A DNA stretch of 44,318 bases. Source: Saccoglossus kowalevskii. Its lineage: Eukaryota; Hemichordata; Enteropneusta; Harrimaniidae. The stretch spans positions 539,293-583,610 of the forward strand of contig NW_003122409.1 of assembly GCF_000003605.2 (NCBI RefSeq), in the 5' to 3' direction. Positions 11,648 to 21,848 of the stretch are shown here, piece after piece (positions within the stretch are counted from its first letter, which is position 1; every line of letters begins with the position of its first letter). The position numbers and the translations under genes were made by a program. Below the pieces are notes generated by a model. The model saw only the letters and a program-made list of their open reading frames with translations, made no database searches and was not told the DNA's origin.

Positions 11648-12139
11648 TAAGAAAAAAGTGCAGAAAGTGAGAAAGCCTGTTGGTGTAAAGTTTAAAGATC
11701 ATTTTCTTTGTGTCTTGATGCAAAGCATGTATAATTTCATCCTGTTGCATTGAGTTGCTTTAGATCGTCTGCTCTGCCAGTTATGTTGCATCGTGCACTA
11801 CCAATCAGAAAGTGTGATTTAAAACAAGAACAGAAAGAAAGTTGCCATGGTACATCACACCATCATGCATGGCACTACCAGTCTGCACTTGTTCTGAAAT
11901 GTAGCAATTGGAAAATTTTACCGCAATTGTGACAGTTGCACTGCGCTGTGATATAGAGAAGGCAGGCTTAAGACATTCTACGTAAACCAAATTTTTGTCT
12001 TCACAAATGTTTTATAATCCTGAAATTGCCGAAATTTCTCAACACTGAAAATTGAATTAAATATTTTACAATATATTATGCAATATTACAGTAAAGAGTC
12101 AAATTCATAACTTTATGTTCTCTTAACTATACACTGTAG

Positions 12140-12259
12140 GTGCACCTGCACACAGAACATATGTCGTCAGAAATGAAAAAGAAGATATCCTGGATTTTTC
12201 TAAAAGTCTTGCCTTATGTGGTATTGAAGACAGTGATACGGTATACATTACTGAAGGAG
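12140..12259 (+). CDS. Ubl-NTPDase exon 3: second half of the ubiquitin-like domain
   Basis: 120 nt, phase 1 to phase 1, between acceptor CACTGTAG and donor GGAG|GTGAGC. With the base carried from exon 2 it gives 40 residues: GAPAHRTYVVRNEKEDILDF, SKSLALCGIEDSDTVYITEG. This matches ubiquitin from the Gly-x-Pro after helix 1 (KEGIPPDQQRL) to strand 5 (STLHLVLR), with the hydrophobic spacing retained. The di-glycine tail is absent: the chain runs on into ITEGDEPVEY. It should therefore be an integral, non-conjugated ubiquitin-like domain. Because the exon is symmetric, skipping it would keep frame but destroy the fold. Confidence 0.75.
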
Positions 12260-12361
12260 GTGAGCGAGATCTGATCATGTCAAACATATACTGTATACAT
12301 GCAAACATGCACCACTCAAAGATTGCCCTTTTGCATTTATTTACAATAAAATCTAATACAA

Positions 12362-15300
12362 TGGTCCAAAATATATAGCCTTCATCTTAGTTCAATACTG
12401 ACAACTACCAGTGATCCAGAATATATAGTCTCCATGTTGGTCCAATACTGACAACTACCAGTAATCCAGAATATATAGCCTGCATGTTGTCCAATGCTGA
12501 CAACTAACAGTGGTCCAAAATATATAGCCCCCATCTTAGTCCAATACTGACAACTACGAGTGGTCCAGAATATATAGCCCCCATGTTGGTCCAATACTGA
12601 CAACTACGAGTGGTCCAGAATATATAGCCCTCATGTTGGTCCAATATTGACAACTACCAGTAATCCAGAATATATAGCCTCCATGTTGGTCCAATACTGA
12701 CAACAACCAGTGATCCAGAATATATAGCCTGCATGTTGGTCCAATACTGACAACTACCAGTGGTCCAGAATATAAGCATGTTGGTCCAATGCTGACAACT
12801 ACCAGTGATTCAAAATATATAACCCCCATCTTGGTCCAATACTGACAACTACCAGTGGTCCAGAATATATAGCCTGCATGTTGATCCAATACTGACAACA
12901 ACCAGTGATCCAGAATATATAGCCTTCATCTTAGTCCAATACTGACAACTACCAGTGATTCAAAATATATAACCCCCATCTTGGTCCAATACTGACAACT
13001 ACCAGTGGTCCAGAATATATAGCCTGCATGTTGATCCAATACTGACAACAACCAGTGATCCAGAATATATAGCCTTCATCTTGGTCTATTACTGACAACT
13101 ACCAGTGGTCCAGAATATATAGCCCTCATGTTGGTCCAATATTGACAACTACCAGTAATCCAAAATATATAGCCTCCATGTTGGTCCAATGCTGACAACT
13201 ACCAGTGATCCAGAATATATAGCCTTCATCTTGGTCTATTACTGACAACTACCAGTGATCCAGAATATAAGCATGTTGGTCCAATGCTGACAACTACCAG
13301 TGATCCAGAATATATAGCCTCCATCTTGGTCCAATACTGACAACAACCAGTGATCCAGAATATATAGCCTTCATCTTGGTCTATTACTGACAACTACCAG
13401 TGATCCAGAATATAAGCATGTTGGTCCAATGCTGACAACTACCAGTGATCCAGAATATATAGCCTTCATCTTAGTCCAATACTGACAACTACCAGTGATT
13501 CAAAATATATAACCCCCATCTTGGTCCAATACTGACAACTACCAGTGGTCCAGAATATATAGCCTGCATGTTGATCCAATACTGACAACAACCAGTGATC
13601 CAGAATATATAGCCTCCATCTTGGTCCAATACTGACAACAACCAGTGATCCAGAATATATAGCCTTCATCTTGGTCTAATACTGACAACTACCAGTGATC
13701 CAGAATATATAGCCCCCATGTTGGTCCAATATTGACAACTACCAGTGGTCCAGAATATATAGCCCCCATGTTGGTCCAATATTGACAACTACCAGTGGTC
13801 CAGAATATATAGCCCTCATGTTGGTCCAATATTGACAACTACCAGTGGTCCAGAATATATAGCCTGCATGTTGATCCAATACTGACAACAACCAGTGATC
13901 CAGAATATATAGCCTTCATCTTGGTCCAATACTGACAACAACCAGTGGTCCAGAATATATAGCCCCCATGTTGGTCCAATATTGACAACTACCAGTGGTC
14001 CAGAATATATAGCCCCCATGTTGGTCCAATATTGACAACTACCAGTGGTCCAGAATATATAGCCCCCATGTTGGTCCAATATTGACAACTACCAGTGGTC
14101 CAGAATATATAGCCCCCATGTTGGTCCAATATTGACAACTACCAGTGGTCCAGAATATATAGCCCTCATGTTGGTCCAATATTGACAACTACCAGTGGTC
14201 CAGAATATATAGCCTGCATGTTGATCCAATACTGACAACAACCAGTGATCCAGAATATATAGCCTTCATCTTGGTCCAATACTGACAACAACCAGTGGTC
14301 CAGAATATATAGCCTGCATGTTGATCCAATACTGACAACAACCAGTGGTCCAGAATATATAGCCCCCATGTTGGTCCAATATTGACAACTACCAGTGGTC
14401 CAGAATATATAGCCCCCATGTTGGTCCAATATTGACAACTACCAGTGGTCCAGAATATATAGCCCCCATGTTGGTCCAATATTGACAACTACCAGTGGTC
14501 CAGAATATATAGCCCCCATGTTGGTCCAATATTGACAACTACCAGTGGTCCAGAATATATAGCCCTCATGTTGGTCCAATATTGACAACTACCAGTGGTC
14601 CAGAATATATAGCCTGCATGTTGATCCAATACTGACAACAACCAGTGGTCCAGAATATATAGCCTGCATGTTGATCCAATACTGACAACAACCAGTGATC
14701 CAGAATATATAGCCTTCATCTTGGTCCAATACTGACAACAACCAGTGATCCAGAATATATAGCCTCCATCTTGGTCCAATACTGACAACAACCAGTGATC
14801 CTAAATATATAGCCTGCATGTTGATCCAATGCTGACAATCACCAGTGGTCCAGAATATATAGCCTGCATGTTGATCCAATACTGACAACAACCAGTGGTC
14901 CAGAATATATAGCCTGCATGTTGATCCAATACTGACAACAACCAGTGATCCAGAATATATAGCCTCCATCTTGGTCCAATACTGACAACAACCAGTGATC
15001 CTAAATATATAGCCTGCATGTTGATCCAATGCTGACAACCACCAGTGGTCCAGAATATATAACCCCCATCTTGGTCCAATACTGACAACTACCAGTAATT
15101 CAGAATATATAGCCTCCATCTCAGTCCAATACTGACAACTACCAGTGATCCAGAATATATAGCCTCCATCTTGGTCCAATATTGACAACTACCAGTGATC
15201 CAGAATACTGTAGAATACTTTATTTTCGCTTGGAATTTATTTTCGCTATTTTCGCTGAATGGATGATTCCGTGAAAATAAAATCCAGCGAATATACTTTT

Positions 15301-16741
15301 TTTCCTATATTTCACATTAAATTCATCAAAAATCAGTGAAAATAAGTTCCATACAAAACGCTCAAAAAGTCTTTTCAGTGAAAATTAATTCCAGCGAAAA
15401 TAAAGTATTCCACAGTATATAGCCTCCATGTTGGTCCAATACTGACAACTACCAGTGATCCAGAATATATAGCCTCCATCTTGGTCCAATACTGACAACT
15501 ACCAGTAATCCAGAATATATAGTCTACCCAGTGGTCCTAAATATATAACTTCCATGTTGGTCAAATACTGACAGCTACCAGTGATCCAAAATATATAACC
15601 TCCATGTTGGTCCAATGCTGACAACTACCAATGATCCAGAATATATAGCCTCCATCTTGGTCCAATATTGACAACTACCAATGATCCAGAATATATAGCC
15701 CCCATCTTGGTCCAATGCTGACAACTACCAGTAATCCAGAATATATAGTCTACCCAGTGGTCCTAAATATATAACTTCCATGTTGGTCAAATACTGACAG
15801 CTACCAGTGATCCAGAATATATAGCCTCCATCTTGGTCCAATGCTGACAACTACCAATGATCCAGAATATATAGCCTCCATCTTGGTCCAATATTGACAA
15901 CTACCAATGATCCAGAATATATAGCCCCCATCTTGGTCCAATGCTGACAACTACCAATGATCCAGAATATATAGCCTCCATCTTGGTCCAATGCTGACAA
16001 CTACCAGTGGTCCAGAATATATAGCCCCCATGTTGGTCCAATGCTGACAACTACCAATGATCCAGAATATATAGCCTCCATCTTGGTCCAATATTGACAA
16101 CTACCAATGATCCAGAATATATAGCCCCCATCTTGGTCCAATGCTGACAACTACCAATGATCCAGAATATATAGCCTCCATCTTGGTCCAATGCTGACAA
16201 CTACCAATGATCCAGAATATATAGCCCCCATCTTGGTCCAATACTGACAACTACCAGTAATCCAGAATATATAGCCCCCATCTTGGTCCAATACTGACAA
16301 CTACCAATGATCCAGAATATATAGCCCCCATCTTGGTCCAATGCTGACAACTACCAATGATCCAGAATATATAGCCTCCATCTTGGTCCAATGCTGACAA
16401 CTACCAATGATCCAGAATATATAGCCCCCATCTTGGTCCAATACTGACAACTACCAGTAATCCAGAATATATAGTCCCCATCTTGGTCCAATACTGACAA
16501 CTACCAGTAATCCAGAATATATAGCCCCCATCTTGGTCCAATACTGACAACTACCAATGATCCAGAATATATAGCCCCCATCTTGGTCCAATGCTGACAA
16601 CTACCAATGATCCAGAATATATAGCCTCCATCTTGGTCCAATGCTGACAACTACCAATGATCCAGAATATATAGCCCCCATCTTGGTCCAATACTGACAA
16701 CTACCAGTAATTCAGAATATATAGCCTTCATCTTGGTTCAA
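12362..16741. repeat. Minisatellite with a 50-bp unit, about 80 copies
   Basis: The unit is of the form CAGAATATATAGCCCCCATG, TTGGTCCAATATTGACAACT, ACCAGTGGTC. It repeats head to tail with point variants at a few fixed positions (CCC/CTC/CTG/TTC, GTTGG/CTTGG/GTTGA, ATACTG/ATATTG/ATGCTG, GTGG/GTGA/GTAA/ATGA). Blocks of units recur as higher-order repeats. A shortened variant (AATATAAGCATG) appears near 12766, 13265 and 13410, and a 226-bp duplicated segment around GTCTACCCAG occurs at 15522 and 15748. One MITE interrupts it at 15206-15417. The minus strand has few stops in any frame, so it shows open frames of up to 199 codons that are artefacts of the repeat. Confidence 0.95.
15206..15417. 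mobile_element. MITE family A inserted in the 50-bp array, with TA target duplication
   Basis: The array unit CAGAATATATAGCC is broken after CAGAA: TA, then CTGTAGAATACTTTATTTTC ... GCGAAAATAAAGTATTCCACAG, then TA, then TATAGCC continuing the unit. Removing the 208-bp element plus one TA restores the array exactly. The termini are inverted repeats of about 25-30 bp with few mismatches. No transposase is encoded. Confidence 0.92.
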
Positions 16742-17013
16742 AACTTATTTTATATCTGTACATTTGTGTATGTCACAAATTAGTTCCAAAAGTTACCAGC
16801 TTATAGTACAACTTTAAAATGCCTGTGAAATGCCTATGTCCTACTTTTCACAATAGACAGATAATAGGAATTTGAATATGTGTTGGAAGTTTGGACAGCA
16901 TTATAATAATTATCTGGTCTCAAAAAATGTTTTTTTTGTATTGTCGATTTAGTGCTTCGCAATCTGATGCCACTGTGTTTTGCAAAGTTCACAACTACTT
17001 ACATATTCATAAG

Positions 17014-17208
17014 TACTGTAAAAGACTTTATTTTTGCTATTTTCGCTGAAGGAGTGATTCAGTGAAAATAAAATCCAGCGAATATACCTTTCTTCTTATA
17101 TTTTACATTGAACTCGCCAAAAATCAGGGAAAATAAATTCCACACAAAATACCCAAGAAGTCTTTTCAGCGAAAATTAATTCCAATGAAAATAAATTATT
17201 TCACAGTA
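17014..17208. mobile_element. MITE family A copy
   Basis: TACTGTAAAAGACTTTATTT at the left and ...AAATTATTTCACAGTA at the right, with internal TGAAAATAAAATCCAGCGAA as in the copy at 15206. TA flanks both ends. Slightly shortened near the left end. Confidence 0.75.
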
Positions 17209-17435
17209 CATCGTGGATGTCACACCAGGAACTCAACACAGAGACTATCAATGGCGTACATATGGAGTTACACAAACATTGAACTTTTGGAGTTGATTTC
17301 TTCTCTGACGACTTCTATATGATGATTGTCTTGAAGATAGAGCATTCATAATTAGAAAAAATGTAAAAAAAAAATTCAATTCTCTTTAAAAACGATGAGC
17401 TTAATTCTTGGATACTTGGTTTATGTTTACCAAAG

Positions 17436-17700
17436 TTGGTCCACTTTCAAGTTGTGACGATATCTTCAATTCTCTAATTTTGATGAATATTTTTTGTCGT
17501 TTTTGTCAAAAAGTGATATTTTCAACTTCTTCCTGAAAACCTCAAAGTCTGATTGTTTTTATATCATATACAACATAGGTACCTCAGGTGGATCTCTCTC
17601 AGATTTGTTCATTTTGTGAAGAGATTATTTTAGGTATAAAAATTACTTCTTCTTGAAATCCATTCATCAGATTGTTTTATTTCTGGATATGTGGGTGAAC
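17436..17700. repeat. Dispersed repeat with a unit of about 120-165 bp (also at 32470-32840)
   Basis: Blocks CTCTAATTTTGATGAATATT, CAGATTTGTTCATTTTGTGA and CCTCAGGTGGATC recur in imperfect copies here and at 32470-32840. It looks like a decayed tandem or dispersed repeat family. No coding capacity is seen. Confidence 0.5.
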
Positions 17701-17799
17701 TCATCTACAATTTCTCAATTTCATGACTATTTTTCTGTATTATACCTGCACATTTCACATGGGGAGTAATGCTGGCACAGCTGGCTGGCTCAGTGCATT

Positions 17800-17984
17800 C
17801 CACTGTTTTGCAGGAATTTATTTTCATTGAAAATTACCCACGATATCACACAACTACAATTTTTCCAATTTAGTTTCACCAGTTTTCCATAAAATACATG
17901 ATGGAAACTAAAGCAGACGTATTTATTGTCAATTGAGTGAAAAAAAAAAATGAATTCCAAGCTCAAAAATATAATTCTACAGTA
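17800..17984. repeat. Degenerate MITE family A relative
   Basis: GGAATTTATTTTCATTG near the left, and AATTCCAAGCTCAAAAATAT followed by TTCTACAGTA at the right end, resemble the element at 15206 with many changes. The left terminus is not clear. Confidence 0.35.
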
Positions 17985-18613
17985 CCGTATATGTTGACTC
18001 TTTATGCAAATTATAATACGCGGGGTTAGGGTAACAGATGTAGCCATATTGAAACTTATGCACTAGTGTTGGAGCCCTTTATACATGTAGTTCTCATGTG
18101 CAATGTCAGGTACGTCCTTGTAGTTTATACAGTTACCCTAAGTGACAATATTCCTAAACTATGATCAACAAACTGTGTTGGATATTCCTTTTTTTGCATG
18201 AATTATTTTTTGCACTTTAGCTGCACTATTACATTATTTGCATCCATCTGCCAGACATGTACTCATATAACAGTAGATTATAATAACATTATACATTATA
18301 ATTTAACAGTAAATATAATGGCAGTGTTCTCACTGGCCAATACTTTTTGGGTCAAGATAGTTAATTTTTGATGTTTTTGTAGGGATTAACAATGCCACGT
18401 TCATAATAGAAAGTGGACATGTGTCAATATATGTTGAAATCACATCCTCAGTGCTGAAGTGATATACTCTGCCAACAATGGCTCACATAATTCATCACTC
18501 CTGTAAAAAAAAATCATTGTCTGAGAAAGGGTATACCAACGGGGTAAAACAGAAAGGGTTATAATTTTTTATTCCTGTGTGCACACAATGGGAGTCTTTG
18601 CAGTTAGTGTGTC

Positions 18614-18616
<3 letters not shown>

Positions 18617-18653
<37 letters not shown>
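18617..18653. repeat. (GT)n microsatellite
   Basis: About 18 GT dinucleotides with a slightly irregular start. It is flanked by text (TATCTCAAGAACCA, TGAAACTTGATGC) that looks like part of a longer dispersed repeat. Confidence 0.95.
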
Positions 18654-18654
<1 letters not shown>

Positions 18655-19262
18655 CCGCCTGTTCCACTGATATCTCAAGAACCATACTAGTTTCTAATGA
18701 AACTTGATGCATATAATGCTCCCTGCTTTGATTAGGTTTCAGGTGAAATCTATGCATATTAATTAGCTAATTTGCATGATAATCAGCTAATTTTCAGCCT
18801 TTGACTCTTCCACTGATATCTAATAAAACTGCTCATTGGATTTGGATTTAAATAGGTATATATCCCAAAACTTAAATCCATCTTGATCTGGATCTAGTTC
18901 AGTAACGAGAATGGAGCGTATTTTGTGAATATCATAACTGATATCATTTTTGTTAATTGAATTTATTCCTGAATATACAATAAAAATGTCAAAATATCAG
19001 TTATGAAAACAAACCAGGACTCAAAATTGTTGCACATCTCATCCTTGTAAAATGTAATATAAATGAAAATGTGTATTTTAGGTACATTTTTATTCAACAA
19101 TCACATTGTGATTTCATCGTTAACCATAAAATATGTACTTACAGTACACTGTATAATATTTTGATAAATTAATATGTATGTGCAGTGATTATTATTGTAT
19201 GTGCTGATTTGTTTTTTATGCTTTAATCTTGCACCTTCATAATAATTCAAAGTGTAATTGAT

Positions 19263-19570
19263 TACTGTAAAATACTTTATTTTTACTTGGATTCTATTTC
19301 TGCTATTTTCACTGAAGTGATGAATCAGTGAAAATAAAATATTGTAGAAATACCATTTTTCTGATATTTTTATTTAACGCAGTGAGAGTATTTATCAGAT
19401 TGTGACTAAATGGCTACAACCCAATAAAGTGTATATTTTTAGAATCGCCAGGGTTCAAGGTTTTTAAAAATGTGTTGTCAAAAATCAGTTAATATAAATT
19501 TCATACTAAACAGCCAAAATGTCTTTTCAGCGAAAGATTTATTCCAGCTGAAATAAATTATTTTAAAGTA
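19263..19570. mobile_element. MITE family A copy with internal insertion
   Basis: TACTGTAAAATACTTTATTT at the left and CAGCTGAAATAAATTATTTT...AGTA at the right. It is about 100 bp longer than other copies because of unrelated AT-rich sequence near the middle (roughly 19380-19480). Confidence 0.6.
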
Positions 19571-19770
19571 TTGACTTTATTAGTACTGGTAGTACATATA
19601 TAAATAAGTTGTGTGTCAAATACAAATTTTTCTAATCCTTTCATGAATAGATTTTTAATCTAACACCAGTATACATGTAAACAAATTCATTTTTTATAAT
19701 TTTGACCAGAAATTATTTTATTCATGAATCACAAACTATTAACCACATTTTTGATAAGCTACCATCCCCA

Positions 19771-19801
<31 letters not shown>

Positions 19802-19802
19802 G
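19771..19802. repeat. Compound (CT)n(TA)n microsatellite
   Basis: TCTCTCTCTCTCTCT passes directly into ATATATATATATATATAT. Confidence 0.95.
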
Positions 19803-20764
19803 ATACATTGTATGTTTTCATCTTCATTATTTATTAACTTAATTAAAAAGCAAGGTTAAAAAGGTGCATCTTGTTTAGCCAGTGAATATCAAATCAGTTT
19901 GTTACATTGCATCCTTGCTCTGTTATCACTTATTAGGCCTGCTAACTGTTTAATCTCTAATCATGTTCTGTCAATTGTTTATTTATTAACAAAAAAAAAC
20001 GTATGTGACACGGGGACTGTAGTGGAAAGTATGGGTGAGTGGCTCAAAAAGTAGGTGGGTGGGCCAACTCAAAAACTTTTGTGAAGAACACTGCATGGTT
20101 AAAGCATTGCCATTTATCATTCTTTCTGTTGTAGTTGCCCTTCACCTTGTGATTTATGTCAAAATGTTGTTTATTTTTCTCTGCTAAGAGTTGATACACA
20201 GATTGATGTATTAATGCATTAGTGCGTGCATACCTGATATCTCTCCTATAGTTATGCTAGGAATAGCAGCACGACATTCAGGTCAGGTCATTTTTCAAGT
20301 TCATCTTCAGTACTTTTAGAAATATTATATATCATATTATATATATTCAAATCAGATTGTTTTTTGTTGATTTTTGTCATACATCACAAATCGAACCCAC
20401 ATAATTATAAAAAATATTGATTCCGACCTGCTGCCTTTGTAAAATTATGGAAAGATGGAAAGTACTGTAAGACATTATTGAAAAATACATAAAAATGTCA
20501 ACATTTTTTCACAACTGCCATGTTATTGGGGACTTGATGATGTCATATTTCACCCATAATTCTTAACGTGAATGTGAATGAAGTTGTTCTCTACAATACC
20601 AACACAAACTGATAATTTTATTGGGATTACATTTATACATTGTCTAAAACAACCATTCTTTGCTACACATGATAGTTACCACACAAAAAAAAAAACCATG
20701 GTAAAATAATATAAAACTGAAAAAATAGTTTTTATACTCAATAATACAACCTGGACATACTCAC

Positions 20765-21013
20765 AAGGTTTTTAGATGGTGATGACAGAGAAAACAGTGG
20801 ATAATTTGCCAGAAATCCAAACAATCTTTTAAAACAATTTTGCATTATGGCTGGGCCGAGGAGAGCCATCATGTATCCTGAAGCTGGTGCATGAGGAAGC
20901 TCGGGCAACCAGTCATTTTCCTCAAATTTATCGATAGATTTCAAGTTGAAAAAATGGTTGGGAATATGAGGTGGGTTGTAAGTATGTGCCGGTTGTATTA
21001 TTATGCATAACAT
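20765..21013 (-). CDS. Possible nested exon on the minus strand, unrecognised
   Basis: An open frame from ATG at 21013 runs 83 codons to a good donor (AACCTT|GTGAGT) at 20764, in phase 0. An in-frame TAA lies 9 bases before the ATG. The peptide has balanced composition (PPHIPNHFFNLKSIDKFE, DWLPELPHAPASGYMMALL, CFKRLFGFLANYPLF) unlike the biased frames nearby. GC content is higher than the surroundings. I do not recognise the family and find no convincing next exon downstream on this strand. It may be the first exon of a nested gene, a retained fragment of a transposon gene, or chance. Confidence 0.3.
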
Positions 21014-21696
21014 TTTTATTTAAAATTTTTGTATTATCAAGGTTTCAAAGGTTAATTATCTAAAATGTTAGGTGCAGAAAGTTTGGGATGGGATATCCAC
21101 TGTTTTTGAGGTCATTAACCTCTTAAACCATGGTAGTATGTTTAGGTTGTACGACTTAAACTGCATACAGCATAGGTGTATTCATTACAGAGAAGGAACC
21201 AATCAATCTCCTTGTAGAAACAGATGATCTGTGCCCTTGTTCTAAACAACAGCTGATTGGTCATTTGCTTATGATATTTACTCATCATAGTTCCAAAATC
21301 TAGGCCTTGTCTACATATTTTGCCAGTGGGGAAAACAATCTGGCTCAGGCGAGAATGTTATTATGGGTTGCCCAGGAACATGCATGCATATATACTACTG
21401 AGACATGTGCAGATGACACTTTTCCAATTAGCCCTGGAACATGTATATTTACATTCAGATGATTTTAATGTTGAGTAATGTTTTTTTCAAAGAGAATGTG
21501 ATATAATACTTAATCCACTTTCTTACACAAAAGAAACAAAAACATCAATATAAACTAGATAATTGTTTTAAACATCTACTTTACTTCCTCATCAGTATAA
21601 GTTTCTTAGTAAATTTTGATTTTAGCAACTTCATTTATGGAGGTATTTAATATCTATTCAATAGTATTGTTTAATTTTCTTTTTTTCTTGTTACAG

Positions 21697-21848
21697 ATGA
21701 GCCGGTGGAATATCTTCCCTCTCCTCAGATGCCTTTAACATACAACCCCTTCTTAATTTTGGGAATTGTATTAACAACAGTGGGAATTGTGGGTATTGTT
21801 ATAGTAGCAGTTGTACAAAATACCGCTCATCCTGAAATACAAAAAGGG
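21697..21848 (+). CDS. Ubl-NTPDase exon 4: linker and transmembrane helix
   Basis: 152 nt between acceptor TTCTTGTTACAG and donor GGG|GTGAGT. With the base carried from exon 3 it encodes 51 residues, ending in phase 0. A short acidic/proline linker (DEPVEYLPSPQ) is followed by PLTYNPF and a helix FLILGIVLTTVGIVGIVIVA of about 22 hydrophobic residues. CD39-type enzymes have one such N-terminal helix with a short cytosolic tail, so the helix corresponds to theirs. An internal ATG at 21729 (MPLTYNPF) would start a conventional short-tailed NTPDase if a transcript lacked the ubiquitin-like exons. Confidence 0.82.

Larger units (their letters stand above)
10447..12139 (+). other. Intron 2 of the Ubl-NTPDase gene
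   Basis: It splits the ubiquitin-like domain in phase 1. It contains a half copy of MITE family A (10513-10605), a perfect 14-bp hairpin (10998-11032), and a full MITE copy (11437-11647). Short open frames at 10765-10992 and 11750-11932 have no splice signals or family resemblance, and I treat them as noise. Confidence 0.7.
12260..21696 (+). other. Intron 3 of the Ubl-NTPDase gene (9.4 kb)
   Basis: It separates the ubiquitin-like exons from the membrane-helix exon. It contains the 50-bp minisatellite (12362-16741), MITE copies at 15206, 17014 and 19263, a degenerate one near 17800, part of a dispersed repeat (17436-17700), a GT microsatellite and a CT/TA microsatellite, and an unrecognised minus-strand exon candidate (20765-21013). 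I see no plus-strand exon in it. Confidence 0.7.

Noticed and set aside
12382-15188. Long minus-strand open frames (up to 199 codons) with a repeating SVLDQHAGYIFWTTG-type peptide
   Set aside because: They come from the 50-bp minisatellite. Fifty is not a multiple of three, so each strand cycles through all frames, and this unit happens to lack minus-strand stops. There are no splice or start signals, and the frames end where unit variants introduce stops.
12362-16741. CRISPR array
   Set aside because: Units are contiguous with no unique spacers between them, and the host is a eukaryote.
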